Origin: Tetragonia tetragonoides
Taxonomy: Eukaryota > Streptophyta > Magnoliopsida > Caryophyllales > Aizoaceae
Assembly: GCA_038025085.1 (NCBI GenBank)
Contig: CM076139.1
Span: 20,415,307 to 20,479,306 of the forward strand
Direction: 5' to 3'
Length of the DNA stretch: 64,000 bases
The notes beneath the pieces are model-generated. The model was not told where the DNA came from, did no database searches, and saw only the letters and a program-made list of their open reading frames with translations. Positions 1 to 10,369 of the stretch are shown in pieces (within the stretch, counting starts at the first letter, position 1; each line of letters starts with the position of its first letter). The position numbers and the translations under genes are program-made.

Positions 1-144
1 TTTCTTCGGTTTTTGTCTTGAACTTGCTACTTTTCCGCCTAGTTGTTGAATTTTGGGTTGCATTGTTGAATGTGTGTCTGTTTCTTGCGAATCTAAAACT
101 TTTATTTTCCCACTTGTAGAGAGAGAAAGCTTCATTGTGCTCCC

Positions 145-2878
145 ATGGCTCCCGTGGATAAGGAAAAACGTCACATGAGTGAGAAGGAGTATGATCGGAG
201 CCTTTTCCGCACCGGGTTACTTTCTACTAGAGCACCTTCGACTAGTCACGCGGATGGAGCTCGGCTGTACCAGGATTCTTTCATGCGGCTGGACTGGCGC
301 CCGGCTGGGGTTTGGAACCGCAGTGTTCTACTACCGGATAGGCAGAGTCATCTGTCTAACTTGGAGCTGGTATGTTTTTTGAGTTTCTTTTTTTTTCTGT
401 TCAGTATATTTGAACTGAAAACTAGAACTGTTAGTGCTTCGGCACACGAACAAATTGGGACTTGTGCTGGATTGGTGGTCAGCTGCATATAATTTGTGTG
501 AAATTATTTTAGCTGTATTTGTAGTATATGGGGTGTTGAGGAAAATTTGTTTGTTGGCTAGGGTGTTGATATCTTGTTGCAGGCTCATGGGGCTACCTCC
601 CATTGGGCTATGATGCTGGAGACCTTTTCAGTGGGGGCTAGGAACTTGGTACTGGGTTCGGGTTTGGACCATTTCCTGACTGTTATCCCTCCTTGTCACT
701 CGGGGAATTCTAGGATCATTGCCAGGGGGTTATTGGAGAGGTTTTGGGATTCCACGAACACTTTCCATACACCTGTAGGAGAGATGTTCCCTACCCCTTA
801 TTAGTTTACTGTGCTGACGGGGCTATCCTTTAGAGGGCGTCGTATTCGGTACGACGCGAACTATTTGCGACAGAGTGACAGTTTGCTTGAGCTTTACGGG
901 CCCGTGTCTGTCCACTTTGATAAGGATCGGGTTTCTTTGGCGTGATTGTGGGCGGCTCTGGCGGAGCAGGGGCTTACTGAGAAGCAGAGAGCCCGTATTT
1001 TCCTTGCTTGCTTGTTGGGTTCTACCATCTTTGCTCAGAAGAAGAGTGTATGTCAAGTCGGTTTCTTGACATGTCTGGAGGATTTGTCCAAGGTCCATGA
1101 GTACAACCTCGGTGCTTCCGCTTATGCTTCCTTGGTGAGATGGTGTCGCCGGGCTTGTAGGCCTAAGGAGACGAGTGAGAGGACATCTATCTCGGGCCCA
1201 TGGAGGATACTGGAGGTAGGCCCATTTGTTTTTTTTTCTTTTCCTTTGCACGTGCTTGCTTTTGGGCTTGGAGCTTATTTTCTTGCTTGTATGGTTGCTG
1301 TGGTTCTTTGAGTATTTTCCGGTTTTCGGTCCTCACCATCCTGGTTTGAGGATGTTCCCATTAGGTTCACGGTGGATTGGTTGGGGTAACCACTCGTTTA
1401 CCTCTCTGGAGCATTTTCGGGCCATCTTCGAGAGCCATGCCGCATCTACGGTATGTTGTTGTTGACTTGTGCATTTTTCTTGTTTGTCCATTTGGTGTGA
1501 ATGAACTTTTGAACTGGTAACCTGCAGATGTCATGTTCTGGTTTTGATATTACCCTGGAGTCCTTTAGAGTGTCTTCTCTGCGGGTGGTCTTTGAGGGGC
1601 CATTTGGCTTTGTATGGTACTTGGGGGGACCGTTTGACTCGACTGGTCTATCCCTCCCTGGGTAGTCACCTGGTTCCGGAGGATCCTCCTTTGACCATGT
1701 TCTATCTGCGTGGTCTGAGTGTGCGGGACTTGGGAGTCGTGATCCGTGGTATGGCGTCCACGGAGTTTCTTATGCCAGAGGTTGTTGGCTTGGACCGCAT
1801 GGCCGTGTACCTGGCCTACTGCTTGGACCGCTTGATGTCGGACCTTACTTCTAAGGTAAGAAACTTATCTGCATCTTTTTAGCTGTATGTGTGATATACT
1901 GACTTCTTGTGTCTTGCAGGCGGATCGTCTAGCTCCTCAGGGTCCTAGGAGGTCTCATTCTAGAGTTCCTGGGGGTCAGCCCCCTAGCGTGACCTTGCCG
2001 ACCAATGAGGTCAGGTACATTGGGGAGAGTGGGGGACGCATAGTAGAGGAGTTTCCTCTTCATATGGCTGGCGGAGAGGCTGTGGAGGGCTTGCCCTTGC
2101 CTGATGGTTGCACGGGGGTAAGCTCCTTTTTGTCCCTTCTTGTGTTTCTGTTTTGCTTTTGAGTGCTGACTCTATCTTGTGGCTCTCTTTTTATAGTTGA
2201 ACCAGGAGCAAACCTCTCAGATCTTCAAGCTCATCCACCTGCTGAAGAAAGGCTATGGTCGAGTAATGGGCAAAGGGGAAGAGTTTTCGGTCTCGGACCG
2301 TTGATGTAAGTAGACTTTTATCCTTTGTTTAGCTAAGTGAAGTGCTTAACTTAACATCTCAACTTTGATTGCCTGCAGATGTCCCAGTCTTCGTCTTCGG
2401 TGGGGCCTCAACATTCTTCTGCCGCGAGGGCCTCTTCGGCGAGCAGGCTGTCTGTTGCTCGTTCACCTCCTGTAGCTATGACCAGGCCTCCTGTTGATGA
2501 GGCGCCCGTACCTTCTGTGTCGTACATTCCGGAGATGTTCTCCCTGTGGGTTTCCAACCTTCTCTTGATAGCAGGCCCATTATTACCCCCGCGGTCGGAG
2601 GTTGGGCGAATGCCCCTGGATGGGATGTGCCTCATATTGGGCCTTCGCATCAGGATATGGATATGGATTTCGCCAGTCAGGCCACAAAGAGTTTCTTTGC
2701 CGCGAGGTTTCCGGTAGGTACCCCTATGCGTGCACCAGCATATGATGGGCAGGACATGAGGCCCGAAAACAGCAGGCCAATTTATAGCTCTTCTCTTCAC
2801 TATTCGACTGGGAACTAGGGTCAGGGGCTGTCCGTTGATGATGTGGCTGACAGCAACAGTGATGACGACTCTGGCTGA
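145..2878 (+). pseudogene. Plant mobile domain (aminotransferase-like) gene, decayed
   Basis: Several exon-like blocks read as a plant mobile domain (PMD) protein. These are 145-369, 583-1215, about 1310-1450, 1527-1854, 1919-2116, about 2197-2304 and 2379-2878, most ending at plausible GT donors and starting after AG acceptors. The second block carries the family signature around VGEM, then FTVLTGLSFRGRR, but is broken by TAG at 802-804 and TGA at 943-945. The fourth block changes frame part-way (WYLG, VPEDPP). The tail (2379-2878) is Ser/Pro-rich and low complexity. PMD proteins act in silencing (MAIN, MAIL1) or travel inside transposons. Base composition is GC-richer than the AT-rich flanks. 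It lies antisense to, and beyond the 3' end of, the minus-strand Tat pol, where extra antisense ORFs are known in this lineage. It could instead be a host gene fragment. Block boundaries are approximate. Confidence 0.62.
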
Positions 2879-3466
2879 GCGATGTTGGATCTCCTTGCAG
2901 ACATTGATCTTGAGATTTCGAACTCCTGTTTTTATGCATTTTTATGATACATATGATATGATATCATGACTCGATTATGCCCGTCTGATCTCTAAGTATG
3001 CAATGCGTTATGCAGTAGGAAAAGCCATAATTTGGGGAATAAAATAAAGAAAAAAAAGGTAAAAATTGCAAGAAAAACAAAAATTACACATATTATACCC
3101 CCTAAAAGAAAGAAAAATAATAAAAAAAGAAAAAATTGAAAAAGATAATACAAAGAGAGTCTCGGGCTTTGAAATTCAGCGGGAGTAACAAAACTGGGCT
3201 TAAATCGGGCAGACCAAATCGATGGGGCAAGCTAGAGCGAGAGGAAAATTCGGACCGGGTCAGGGTCAGGGCGGCTAGCGGCGCTGGGTTGCAGGCTTGG
3301 GCCGCTAGCGGCGCAGACAGGGCCGCTGACGGCTTTGGTTTGGGCTTTTTTCTGGATTTCTGACTTCTTTGGCCCGCGTGTTTGCCAATAAATAGGATTT
3401 ACGGGATACTTGATGTTGTATCACTTTTCAGACCTTAGCTCTCCCAAATTTCCCAAATTTTATATC
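2879..3466 (+). promoter_or_regulatory. AT-rich spacer and promoter-like region with CCGCTAGCGG palindromes
   Basis: This gene-free spacer begins with an A-rich tract (about 3040-3150). At 3270-3330 are two GC-rich near-identical palindromic motifs (core GCTAGCGGCGC) and a degenerate third copy. A TATA-like AATAAATAGG follows near 3389-3398, about 70 bases before the ATG of the DUF7745-like reading frame. The same palindrome occurs twice in the U3 of the LTR at 14090-14130, also about 100 bases before a TATA-like box. A promoter role is inferred from this layout only. Confidence 0.35.
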
Positions 3467-4738
3467 ATGGTGAAATCCTTTGAAAACTTGTTCGATGCCT
3501 AGTGCAAAAATCTGACCGTAGAAGATAAACTTGAACTAGCTCCGTTCCATGTCTCTATCTTGCTGACCTTAAGACCAACAAAAGTATTGTGGCCCCTTCT
3601 TCGATCCGCTCTGAATTATTGGGACCCTGACCTGCATGTTTTCCGTTTTGGTAACTCTAAATTTGCTGCAATCACTAATATGCCTGATGTTCTTCCCCCA
3701 GCTATGCCTTATGTGAAAGATGGTTTTAGCGATCAGTACAAGAAATTCTTGGGTTTGTCATCTGTAGAAGCCAAAAGCATGGTTCTTGGTGTCGATGTGG
3801 AATTGGTTCAACCCTGCGAAAAATTTGCTATTTCTTCTGACAAGAACGCAATATTCAAGCGTTGTCGCCGTCAGGCTTTTGTACTTTGCCTGTTGAACAG
3901 CCTATTGTTTGCTAATGCAAAATCTCCTAACTTGGGCAGAGCCTCGTTGCTGCGAGTGGTTAATCAAATGGTTGAAGGGCATTCTCCTTTGCATCTGGTT
4001 GTAAGGGAAACTATTATTGGGCTCGACAGGCTAAAAATCTCTCCTCACGAAACTTTTTCTGGCAGCCCCCTACTGCTTCAAATTTGGTTATGTGAGGATT
4101 TGAGGCTAATAGAATCACCAGATAATATGATAGCTCGTGTTCCTCGAGCTTGATCAAAGAAAACCTATACCGCTGCTAGCTTCTTGGTTAGGAACAGGCT
4201 ATATTCTGAAAAGTCCCTTGCTGAATGGGATGCCTTTTTCCATGCGGGACTTGTTATCCGATGGCATGTGTCTTGGTGGAACTTGACCTCCTTAGTGTCT
4301 TGTGATAATTTGGTTCCTCATACTACCATACTAGGTTTCTACAGGACTACTTTCTTCTTCCCCTCTAGGGTCATGAGGCAATATGGGTTGAAGCAGGTTA
4401 TTCCTCATCAGGAAACTACGAGACCAACTATCGTAGCTTTGACCACTGAGTTTGCCACGGATTGGGAAAAGTACTAGCGTAGCCGGGACAGCTGGACTGT
4501 ACCTCGGGTGATTGCCCCAACTCAAGTTTCTGAGACCTATCTGAACTGGCTTTCCTGCGGTGATGGAGAAGCGAGACGAGCCCTTTGTCATGAGGAGTGG
4601 GACCAGCTAAAGCCTAAGTATGACTCAAAAACAGGAAGCAAGAAAAGAAAGGAAGGGCCTCAAATGGGAGGCTATCATGTACTGAAAAGAGGCAAGCCCC
4701 CAGCTCAAGGGAGCGATCATAGGTCATCCTCAAGCTAA
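3467..4738 (+). pseudogene. DUF7745-like protein gene, one frame with three stops
   Basis: One reading frame runs from ATG 3467 to 4738 (about 424 codons) with no frameshift, broken only by TAG 3500-3502, TGA 4151-4153 and TAG 4475-4477. The translation resembles the plant DUF7745 family, which often accompanies PMD genes and transposons. An early YWDPDLHVFRFG block is followed by a long helical middle and an FSGSPLLLQIWL block. The C-terminus is Lys/Arg/Ser-rich (KRKEG, HRSSSS), like a nuclear or nucleic-acid-binding tail. The biochemical function of DUF7745 is unknown to me. All three stops can be explained by C-to-T changes of CAG or CGA codons. It is antisense to, and downstream of, the Tat integrase, so it is probably retrotransposon cargo. 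The family call rests on motif memory. Confidence 0.58.
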
Positions 4739-5070
4739 GGTCTTTCAAAGAAGAACTCTTCAACGAAGCCTTCTAAAGGGAAGAAGTATTAAAGTAGTTT
4801 TTTAGGAAACCAAGTCTAGTTTTGAATAAAAATAATAATAAGAATTTGTTTAGCTTAAACCCTCATAGTTCCAATATTTTATTTTTTTTGTAACCTTAGG
4901 AAGTTTAATTCTTGCAATGTTAGCTTATTCGTTCAGTTTGAATAAAGATTATCCCTTTTGCATGAGCTTGAAAGGAATTTTGGATTGATTTTGGCCGTGG
5001 CCCTTATAAGGGTTACCTACGTATCTAGTGTGGAATCAGGCCAGCGAAGTTCGTTCAAGTTGTGAACGTC

Positions 5071-5102
<32 letters not shown>
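4739..5102 (-). other. Post-pol untranslated region of the minus-strand Tat element
   Basis: No gene is seen here. On the minus strand, about 4990-5060 carries a motif typical of the region just after pol in Tat elements (ACTTCG, then TGGCCTGATTCC, then GATACGTAGG). The same motif recurs on the plus strand at about 11290-11335, which ties the two elements to related families. A 25-base poly(T) run at 5076-5100 abuts the integrase C-terminus and makes the exact stop uncertain. Confidence 0.55.
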
Positions 5103-5104
<2 letters not shown>

Positions 5105-6440
5105 CGTAGCACTTCTTCAGTTGATCCATATTGGTGAGCTGACTGAACTCGATGCCATTAATATCCATGAGCCTGATTGCACCTCCCGATAGAATGTCTT
5201 TGATGATGAATGGGCCGGACCAGATGGGTCGAAATTTGCCTCTGGGGTCGGTAACTGGGGCACGTAATTCTTTCCAAACTAAATCCCCTTCCTTTAAATT
5301 TTGAGGTCGAACCTTTTTGTTGAATGCTCTTGCCATGCGTTGTTGGTACATGTGGGAATGGTCTAGGGCCCGTAGGCGTCTTTCATCCATGAACATGAGC
5401 TCTTTGTAGCGGGCTTGTAACCATTGGGTTTCAGGAATTTCTCCTTCTAAGGCTATGCGCATGGAGGGTAGTTGGACTTCTATGGGTAGAACTGCTTCCA
5501 TTCCATAGACTCGGGAATAAGGTATTGCTCCCGTAGAGGATCTTATGGATGTCCTATATCCCCAAAGGGCAAATGGGAGTTTGATGGGCCAATCTTTGTA
5601 GTTTTCTATCATCTTTTCAATAATAGTCTTGAGGTTTTTGTTGGCGGCTTCCACTGCGCCATTGGTTTGGGGACGATAAGGGGATGATTTGTGGTGCTGG
5701 ATTTTGTAGCTTTTGAGGAGGGTGGCTGTCTCGGCTTTGAAGTGGGATCCATGGTCACTGATGATTTCATGCGGAACACCGTATTGGCAAATGATGTTGT
5801 TCCTTATGAATTTGGACACTTGTTTGGAAGTAAGGACGGCATTGGATTGGGCTTCAACCCATTTGGTAAAATAGTTTATGGCTACTAGGATGTATTCATG
5901 TCCTCCCGAGCACTTTGGGGTGATCTTACCAATGATATCTATTCCCCATGCGGAAAATGGCCAAGGAGATGTGAAGTTGTGGAGCACATAGGGCGGCATA
6001 TGCTGCAGGTTGGCATATATCTGACACTTCTTGCACTTCTTGACATAGTCATAGCAATCCCTTTCCATAGTAGTCCAGTAGTATCCCAACCGTAGGACCT
6101 TTCTAGAGAGCATTCGGCCATTCATTTGTGTCCCGCACACACCATTGTGTACCTCATCCATAATCTCTGCGGCTTCTTCGAAATTCATGCATCTGAGGTT
6201 GACCTCGTTGTGGGACTTTTTGTATAGAAAGTCCTCGTATTCTACGTATTGCGCCGCTAAGAGACGGATTGCCCGTTGAGCTCTTAGTGGTGCATCTTGA
6301 GGGTATATTCCTTTGGTGATGTAGTTGAAGACGTCTTGGTATCAAGGATCCTCCACAGTCATTTCTGTGTCGAGGTTGTTGCAAAATGCTGGTTCGCTTC
6401 TTCTTTGTGGAGCGGCATTGTTGAGAGAGTTCAGCCACTC
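5103..6440 (-). pseudogene. Tat-lineage integrase (pol C-terminus)
   Basis: The enzyme would insert retrotransposon cDNA into the genome. The main open frame (6188-5103) covers the zinc-binding region (CKKCQ present), the catalytic core and the C-terminal domain. The catalytic Asp-Asp-Glu is visible in GIDIIG, IISDHG and GAVEAANK. In the HHCC finger the position usually holding the second His reads Gln (VCGTQMNG). Upstream the same frame continues to about 6440 (YQDVFNYITKGIYP, YEDFLYK) across one TGA near 6350 where Trp is expected. The C-terminal half has the usual FNKKVRP and SGGAIRLM blocks. The 3' end runs into a poly(T)/Lys tract, so the true stop is unclear. It has no protease, RT or RNase H attached, so it is not a working pol. 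Confidence 0.85.
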
Positions 6441-6459
6441 AAATTCCTGTAAAAGTGAA

Positions 6460-7215
6460 AATCTGCATTCTTCCTTTACGAAGTTTACTTACATTGCTTA
6501 AATTGATTAGTTAATGATTTTTGCAACTTTGTATTCATCGGATTTATCAACAGCTAAACAAGGAAAGAAATGAGCAAGAGGACTTTTATTGATTTGCAAA
6601 AAGAGACAAGCACACATGACTTTAGAGAAGAGAGTCTCTAATTCCTGTCAAAAAGAAAATAGACTTAGAAAGAAAAGTAAAGGGGGAACACCCCCTGTTC
6701 CAGACTCAACCTAAAGATTTAGCTCAGACCCGAACTCGACAAAACTTGGGGACTCAAACTCGATTCCTCTATCTCTTGCGGGTGACCAACTAGTTCCAGG
6801 CTCTATAGGTATCATCTTCTTCTTTCCTGTACATCATCTTTCAAATCGATGAGGTAAAGCTTCACGGGAATTTCGGAAGCAAAGCAAGTTAACTTGTTTT
6901 GGGTCAATCCCTATATCAACTTGTGTGGGTTTTCCTGCGGCAGTACTCGCAGTAAACACCCGGGTTTCCATTTTCCGGGATGAGTTCATAAGTGGGCCCT
7001 ATTGGTTGCATGTAGCCATATACCCTCATTTGTTGAAAAATGTGTTCCTGAGGCCAGCGAGGTTGCTCTTAATTGAGAAGAACTTTGTCACCTTCTAGAA
7101 CCTTAATTCTTTGTTCTAACCCAGCGATCGTCTTCTGTAACCTTTTGATCTCTGAGTGATAGACAACTATGTATTGAGTTAGCTGCTCAATATCATCTTG
7201 TGCTTCAACAATGAC
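6460..7215 (-). other. Decayed stretch between gag start and integrase
   Basis: No intact gene is seen. On the minus strand, 7215-6900 continues the gag-like frame past a TAG stop (a coiled-coil-like QKTIAGLEQRIKVLEGD, then CEYC), so it is probably the rest of gag N-terminus. 6460-6880 has no recognisable domain and may mark the internal deletion. Confidence 0.4.
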
Positions 7216-7506
7216 CTAGGTTGGCTTGCCTGCGCTTCTGTACTCAACGAGGCGCGGGGTTTCATCGGGATCAAGGCCTACTTGGATTTTGGCCTCCCGG
7301 AATGATCGGTCCAGTTGTTCATCCAAATCAAGGGATTCTTCTTGAGTATCAAGTATCGACTCTCTCGAAGTTTTTCGGACTGGATATGCAGTTGTCACAA
7401 AATGAGTTTTGATTTTCTTAGCATTCTGGCCCATTTTCGACCCTGGCACGAGAAGAGATCCGTTCTGTGTATCTTCGGCTGAGAAACGCTTGAGAGATCC
7501 TGGCAT
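7216..7506 (-). pseudogene. Tat gag N-terminal fragment
   Basis: An open frame of 96 residues starts at ATG 7506 (MPGSLKRF) and ends at TAG 7216-7218. It is charged and likely disordered (DLDEQLDRSFREAKIQ). Position and composition fit the N-terminus of a Tat gag: it lies about 100 bases after a 5' untranslated region matching that of the neighbouring plus-strand gag element, and the same frame continues with a coiled-coil-like segment. No zinc knuckle or capsid motif is contained in this piece. An upstream alternative Met (7596) adds a hydrophobic leader and is less likely. Confidence 0.5.
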
Positions 7507-7610
7507 GATCTGAGTGAGTAGAAGACCTTTTAGAATCAATAAAAAGATCACGAAACTCTCATCTAAGAAATAGTTGACCCACACATAGGAAAGCACGTTG
7601 TCCTAGAAAA

Positions 7611-8030
7611 AGGGTCCTTAAGCCTAAATGCCTGAATATTTCCCTAATATCCAAGGAAAATAAAGTCAATGAACGAAATTAAGAAAAATAGAAAAAGATG
7701 GACTATCCTATTTTTTTATTTTTCTAGACTCAAAGAAAATGGAAAATGGGATAAAATAAAATAAAAGAATTTCGGTCTCTTTTTATTATTTTTTTCGATT
7801 TCTTTTTGTTCGGGGGCTTCGATTTTTTGCCGATTTTTTTATTTTAACCGAATCTGAATTACATCAAAAAAAAAAAAAAGGAAAATAAAGAAATGGAAAA
7901 AAGGGAAGGGGAAATTAAAAGACTGACTCTTTTTTTTTTACTGAAAAGATCTTAGAAGATTGTTCAATGACTTTTTAGAATATATCATCAGGAAAATGAT
8001 GAGTGTTCATTGAATTTGAATTCTCGCACC
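7611..8030. repeat. Left arm of inverted repeat (5' region of minus-strand Tat)
   Basis: The reverse complement of this segment matches 8555-8995 with indels, mainly in A/T runs. Shared landmarks are AGGCATTTAGGCTTA, TTTCTTTGAGTCTAG, GATGTAATTCAGATT and CACTCAT followed by GATGATATAT. Both arms precede a gag start, each pointing away from the centre. Confidence 0.8.
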
Positions 8031-8554
8031 ATCTTCGGGCATTAGGAACTAGCTAAAAATAAAATAAAAGACTCCTAGCACATAAGTACATGTTGGTACA
8101 TAATCACGATATTCATGTATTCATGCAAGCATAAAGACAACGCAGTTTACATGCAAACATGTGATCAGACGGGCATTACAACGACACATGCACAACAAGC
8201 AAGCGAATGCACGAATGTGGGTTAGAGGCTTTTGGCTCCTGTGAGGTTACCACGACAAATTACAATTTCCGTTCGGCGGATGGTCGACTCATCAATTGTA
8301 AATCTTTTCATCAAGAAGGATTGCTGAGTCATGGGTGAGGAAGCGTCGATTTGCACGATAGGAGAACAGTATATTCCTTTAGATATACGGGTTGTCTACG
8401 AGTTGCGACACAAACTTCCTCGAGAGTTGATAAGGGTCAAAAGGTTGTGCAAAAGCACATGCAAATGATGCAAAATATGGAACATGTTATTAAACAATTA
8501 AGAAAACTCGACTTTCGAGTCTCACCCTCTTAAATAAATCCCCAGTGAAGTCAA
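8031..8554. other. Spacer between the two inverted arms
   Basis: No gene and no recognisable LTR are seen, although intact head-to-head retrotransposons would have 5' LTRs here. AATCCCCAGTGAAGTC near 8535-8552 resembles the sequence just downstream of Tat 5' LTRs, near the primer binding site. Confidence 0.4.
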
Positions 8555-8995
8555 TTCAATGAGCACTCATTTCCCCGATGATATATTTCATATAGCGTCG
8601 AAGTCATGAACAATTTTCTAGGACCTTTTATCAAAAAAAAAAGAGAGTCAATCTCTCCAATTCCACTCTCCCACCTTTTTTTATTTTTCTTTTTTTTCTT
8701 TATTGTTTTGATGTAATTCAGATTCGGCAAAAAAAAAGACAAAAGCAAAAAAAAAAAAAAAAAAAACAAAAAATGGCGTTGAAAAAAAAAACGCCAAAAA
8801 AAATTGGAAAATAAAAAAAAATGCCGAAATAATCTTTCTTTATTTATTTATTTATCCCACTTTCCATTTTCTTTGAGTCTAGAAAAATTTTAAAAATAGA
8901 ATAGTCGGTCTTTTTCTATTTTTCTCATTTTTGTTCATCGACTTCATTTTTCCTTTGATATGAGGGGAAATAATAGGGCATTTAGGCTTAGGTTT
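8555..8995. repeat. Right arm of inverted repeat (5' region of plus-strand Tat)
   Basis: This is the inverted partner of 7611-8030. It contains long A and T homopolymers (8747-8766 and others) that have diverged most between the arms. It leads into the plus-strand gag about 600 bases downstream. Confidence 0.8.
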
Positions 8996-9620
8996 TTACT
9001 TTCTTCTTTTCCATTTCTTTGCATTGTACCTATTAGACGCTCCATGCTAGGATTCATAATTAGTCGTCATGCTTGCATTGTCGTCATTTTGCATTAGCAT
9101 TTGTACAAAGGTCCAAGTCTTGCATTCATCAATGTCTCTATTTGTTCACTACCTCTCATGCACTATAAGTCTAGACGAGTCGATCATAAGTCTTCAAGGG
9201 TCATTTTTCGTCAACTAATTGTCATACATGTCAAGGTCAGTCCGCCATGCATCTTGCACATTGTTGTCGTAACTCTGTCATTGCATTGTCATCATCATGC
9301 ATTCGAGTTCATATAGACGTCCTTAGATTCATTCACCTTAGGATTTATCGAGGGTCTTTTAAAAATCATGAGTCTTTGTTTTCAAGTCCTTTCTCTGGCG
9401 TCTTTCTAAGTTGAGACTTGTGTTCAGGATTGGGGGCTCGAGGAAGAATTACAGAGACAAAGGTTGGGCTCGATCATCCTGAAGATTAGCTCGTATACAA
9501 GCTACCTCCAAGACACCACCACATTCCAAAAGGCCATCACCCCATAATCCATCACCACCACAAAGCTTGCCACCACTCAATACATCCCTTACCTCACCAA
9601 TCACACCCCCAAACTTCACT

Positions 9621-10295
9621 ATGGTCAAAACCACCGACGAGAGGCTTGATGAGCTCATGAGTAAGTTGGAAAAGGTGCGACTCGAGGTTGAAGATTTGGA
9701 AAAGAAGAAAGACGATGAAGCAAGAATCCTCTCTGACTCTGACTCTGAGGAAGAAGGACCAAATGCCAAGCTGGCTAAGATTAATTCTGTGCTAAAAAAC
9801 AGCGGCCTGTTTGCCAACTACCATGCTAATGTTGGTAAAGTCAATCCCAAAGTCAAGGGCAAGCTTTCAGCCAAGTTCTCCATGCCCGAAGTTCCGACAT
9901 TCGCTGGAACTGATAATCCACAAGACCACCTCAAAGCCTTCGCTACTGCCATGGGTTTAAGAGGAGTTGACAAACATATCTACATTCACTTGTTCCCACA
10001 GATTCTTGATGCCCTGACTCGTCGTTGGTTCTACACCTTGAATTTGGAGAACTACCGCACTTGGTCAGATTTCACTACAGTCTTCCTTGCACGCAACAAG
10101 AAAATTTTTGCTCTACGTATGACCCTTCAAGAGTTAGAGATCACCAAGCAAGAAGAAGATGAGGGATTCACTGCCTTCCTTCAGCGTTGGAGGCTAAGGA
10201 TAGCCGAACTGGTTGAGCTACCTTCGCAAACTGATCAAATTCGCCAACTCATCAAGAACCTGCAACCTGCTTACAAGGAACACCTTAGGTATTAA
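9621..10295 (+). pseudogene. Ty3/gypsy Tat gag, truncated by a stop
   Basis: The frame opens at ATG 9621 (MVKTTDERL) and reads 224 residues. It has a coiled-coil-like N-terminus rich in Glu/Lys, then the Tat gag capsid signature FSMPEVPTFAGTDNPQDHL, then WFYTL, TWSDF, FTAFLQRWR and NLQPAYKEHLRY. TAA 10293-10295 interrupts it, and the same frame continues with AIDSYNRLYVVG to about 10368 before decaying. Gag forms the particle that packages element RNA. No zinc knuckle, protease or RT follows, so pol has been lost from this element. An upstream TTG-initiated extension (from 9567) is unlikely to be the start. Confidence 0.85.
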
Positions 10296-10369
10296 GCAAT
10301 TGACTCCTACAACCGGCTCTATGTTGTGGGTATCCTAATTGAAGATGACCTTCTTAAGAATTCCACTTA

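Larger units (their letters stand above)
5040..7606 (-). mobile_element. Internally deleted Ty3/gypsy Tat-lineage retrotransposon
   Basis: Reading the minus strand, a gag start (7506-7216) is followed by non-coding or decayed sequence and then directly by the linker and integrase of pol (6440-5103). Protease, reverse transcriptase and RNase H are absent between them, so a large internal deletion or rearrangement is inferred. The integrase resembles the plant Tat (Ogre/Retand) lineage: NLQHMPP, then PFSAWGIDIIG, NGAVEAANKN, QQRMARAFNKKVRP and SGGAIRLM. Tat elements often carry antisense ORFs after pol, matching the two pseudogenes to the left. Its 3' LTR is not recognised and may lie beyond position 1. 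Confidence 0.75.

Noticed and set aside
5691..6095. Plus-strand open frames
   Set aside because: Antisense shadows of the minus-strand integrase.
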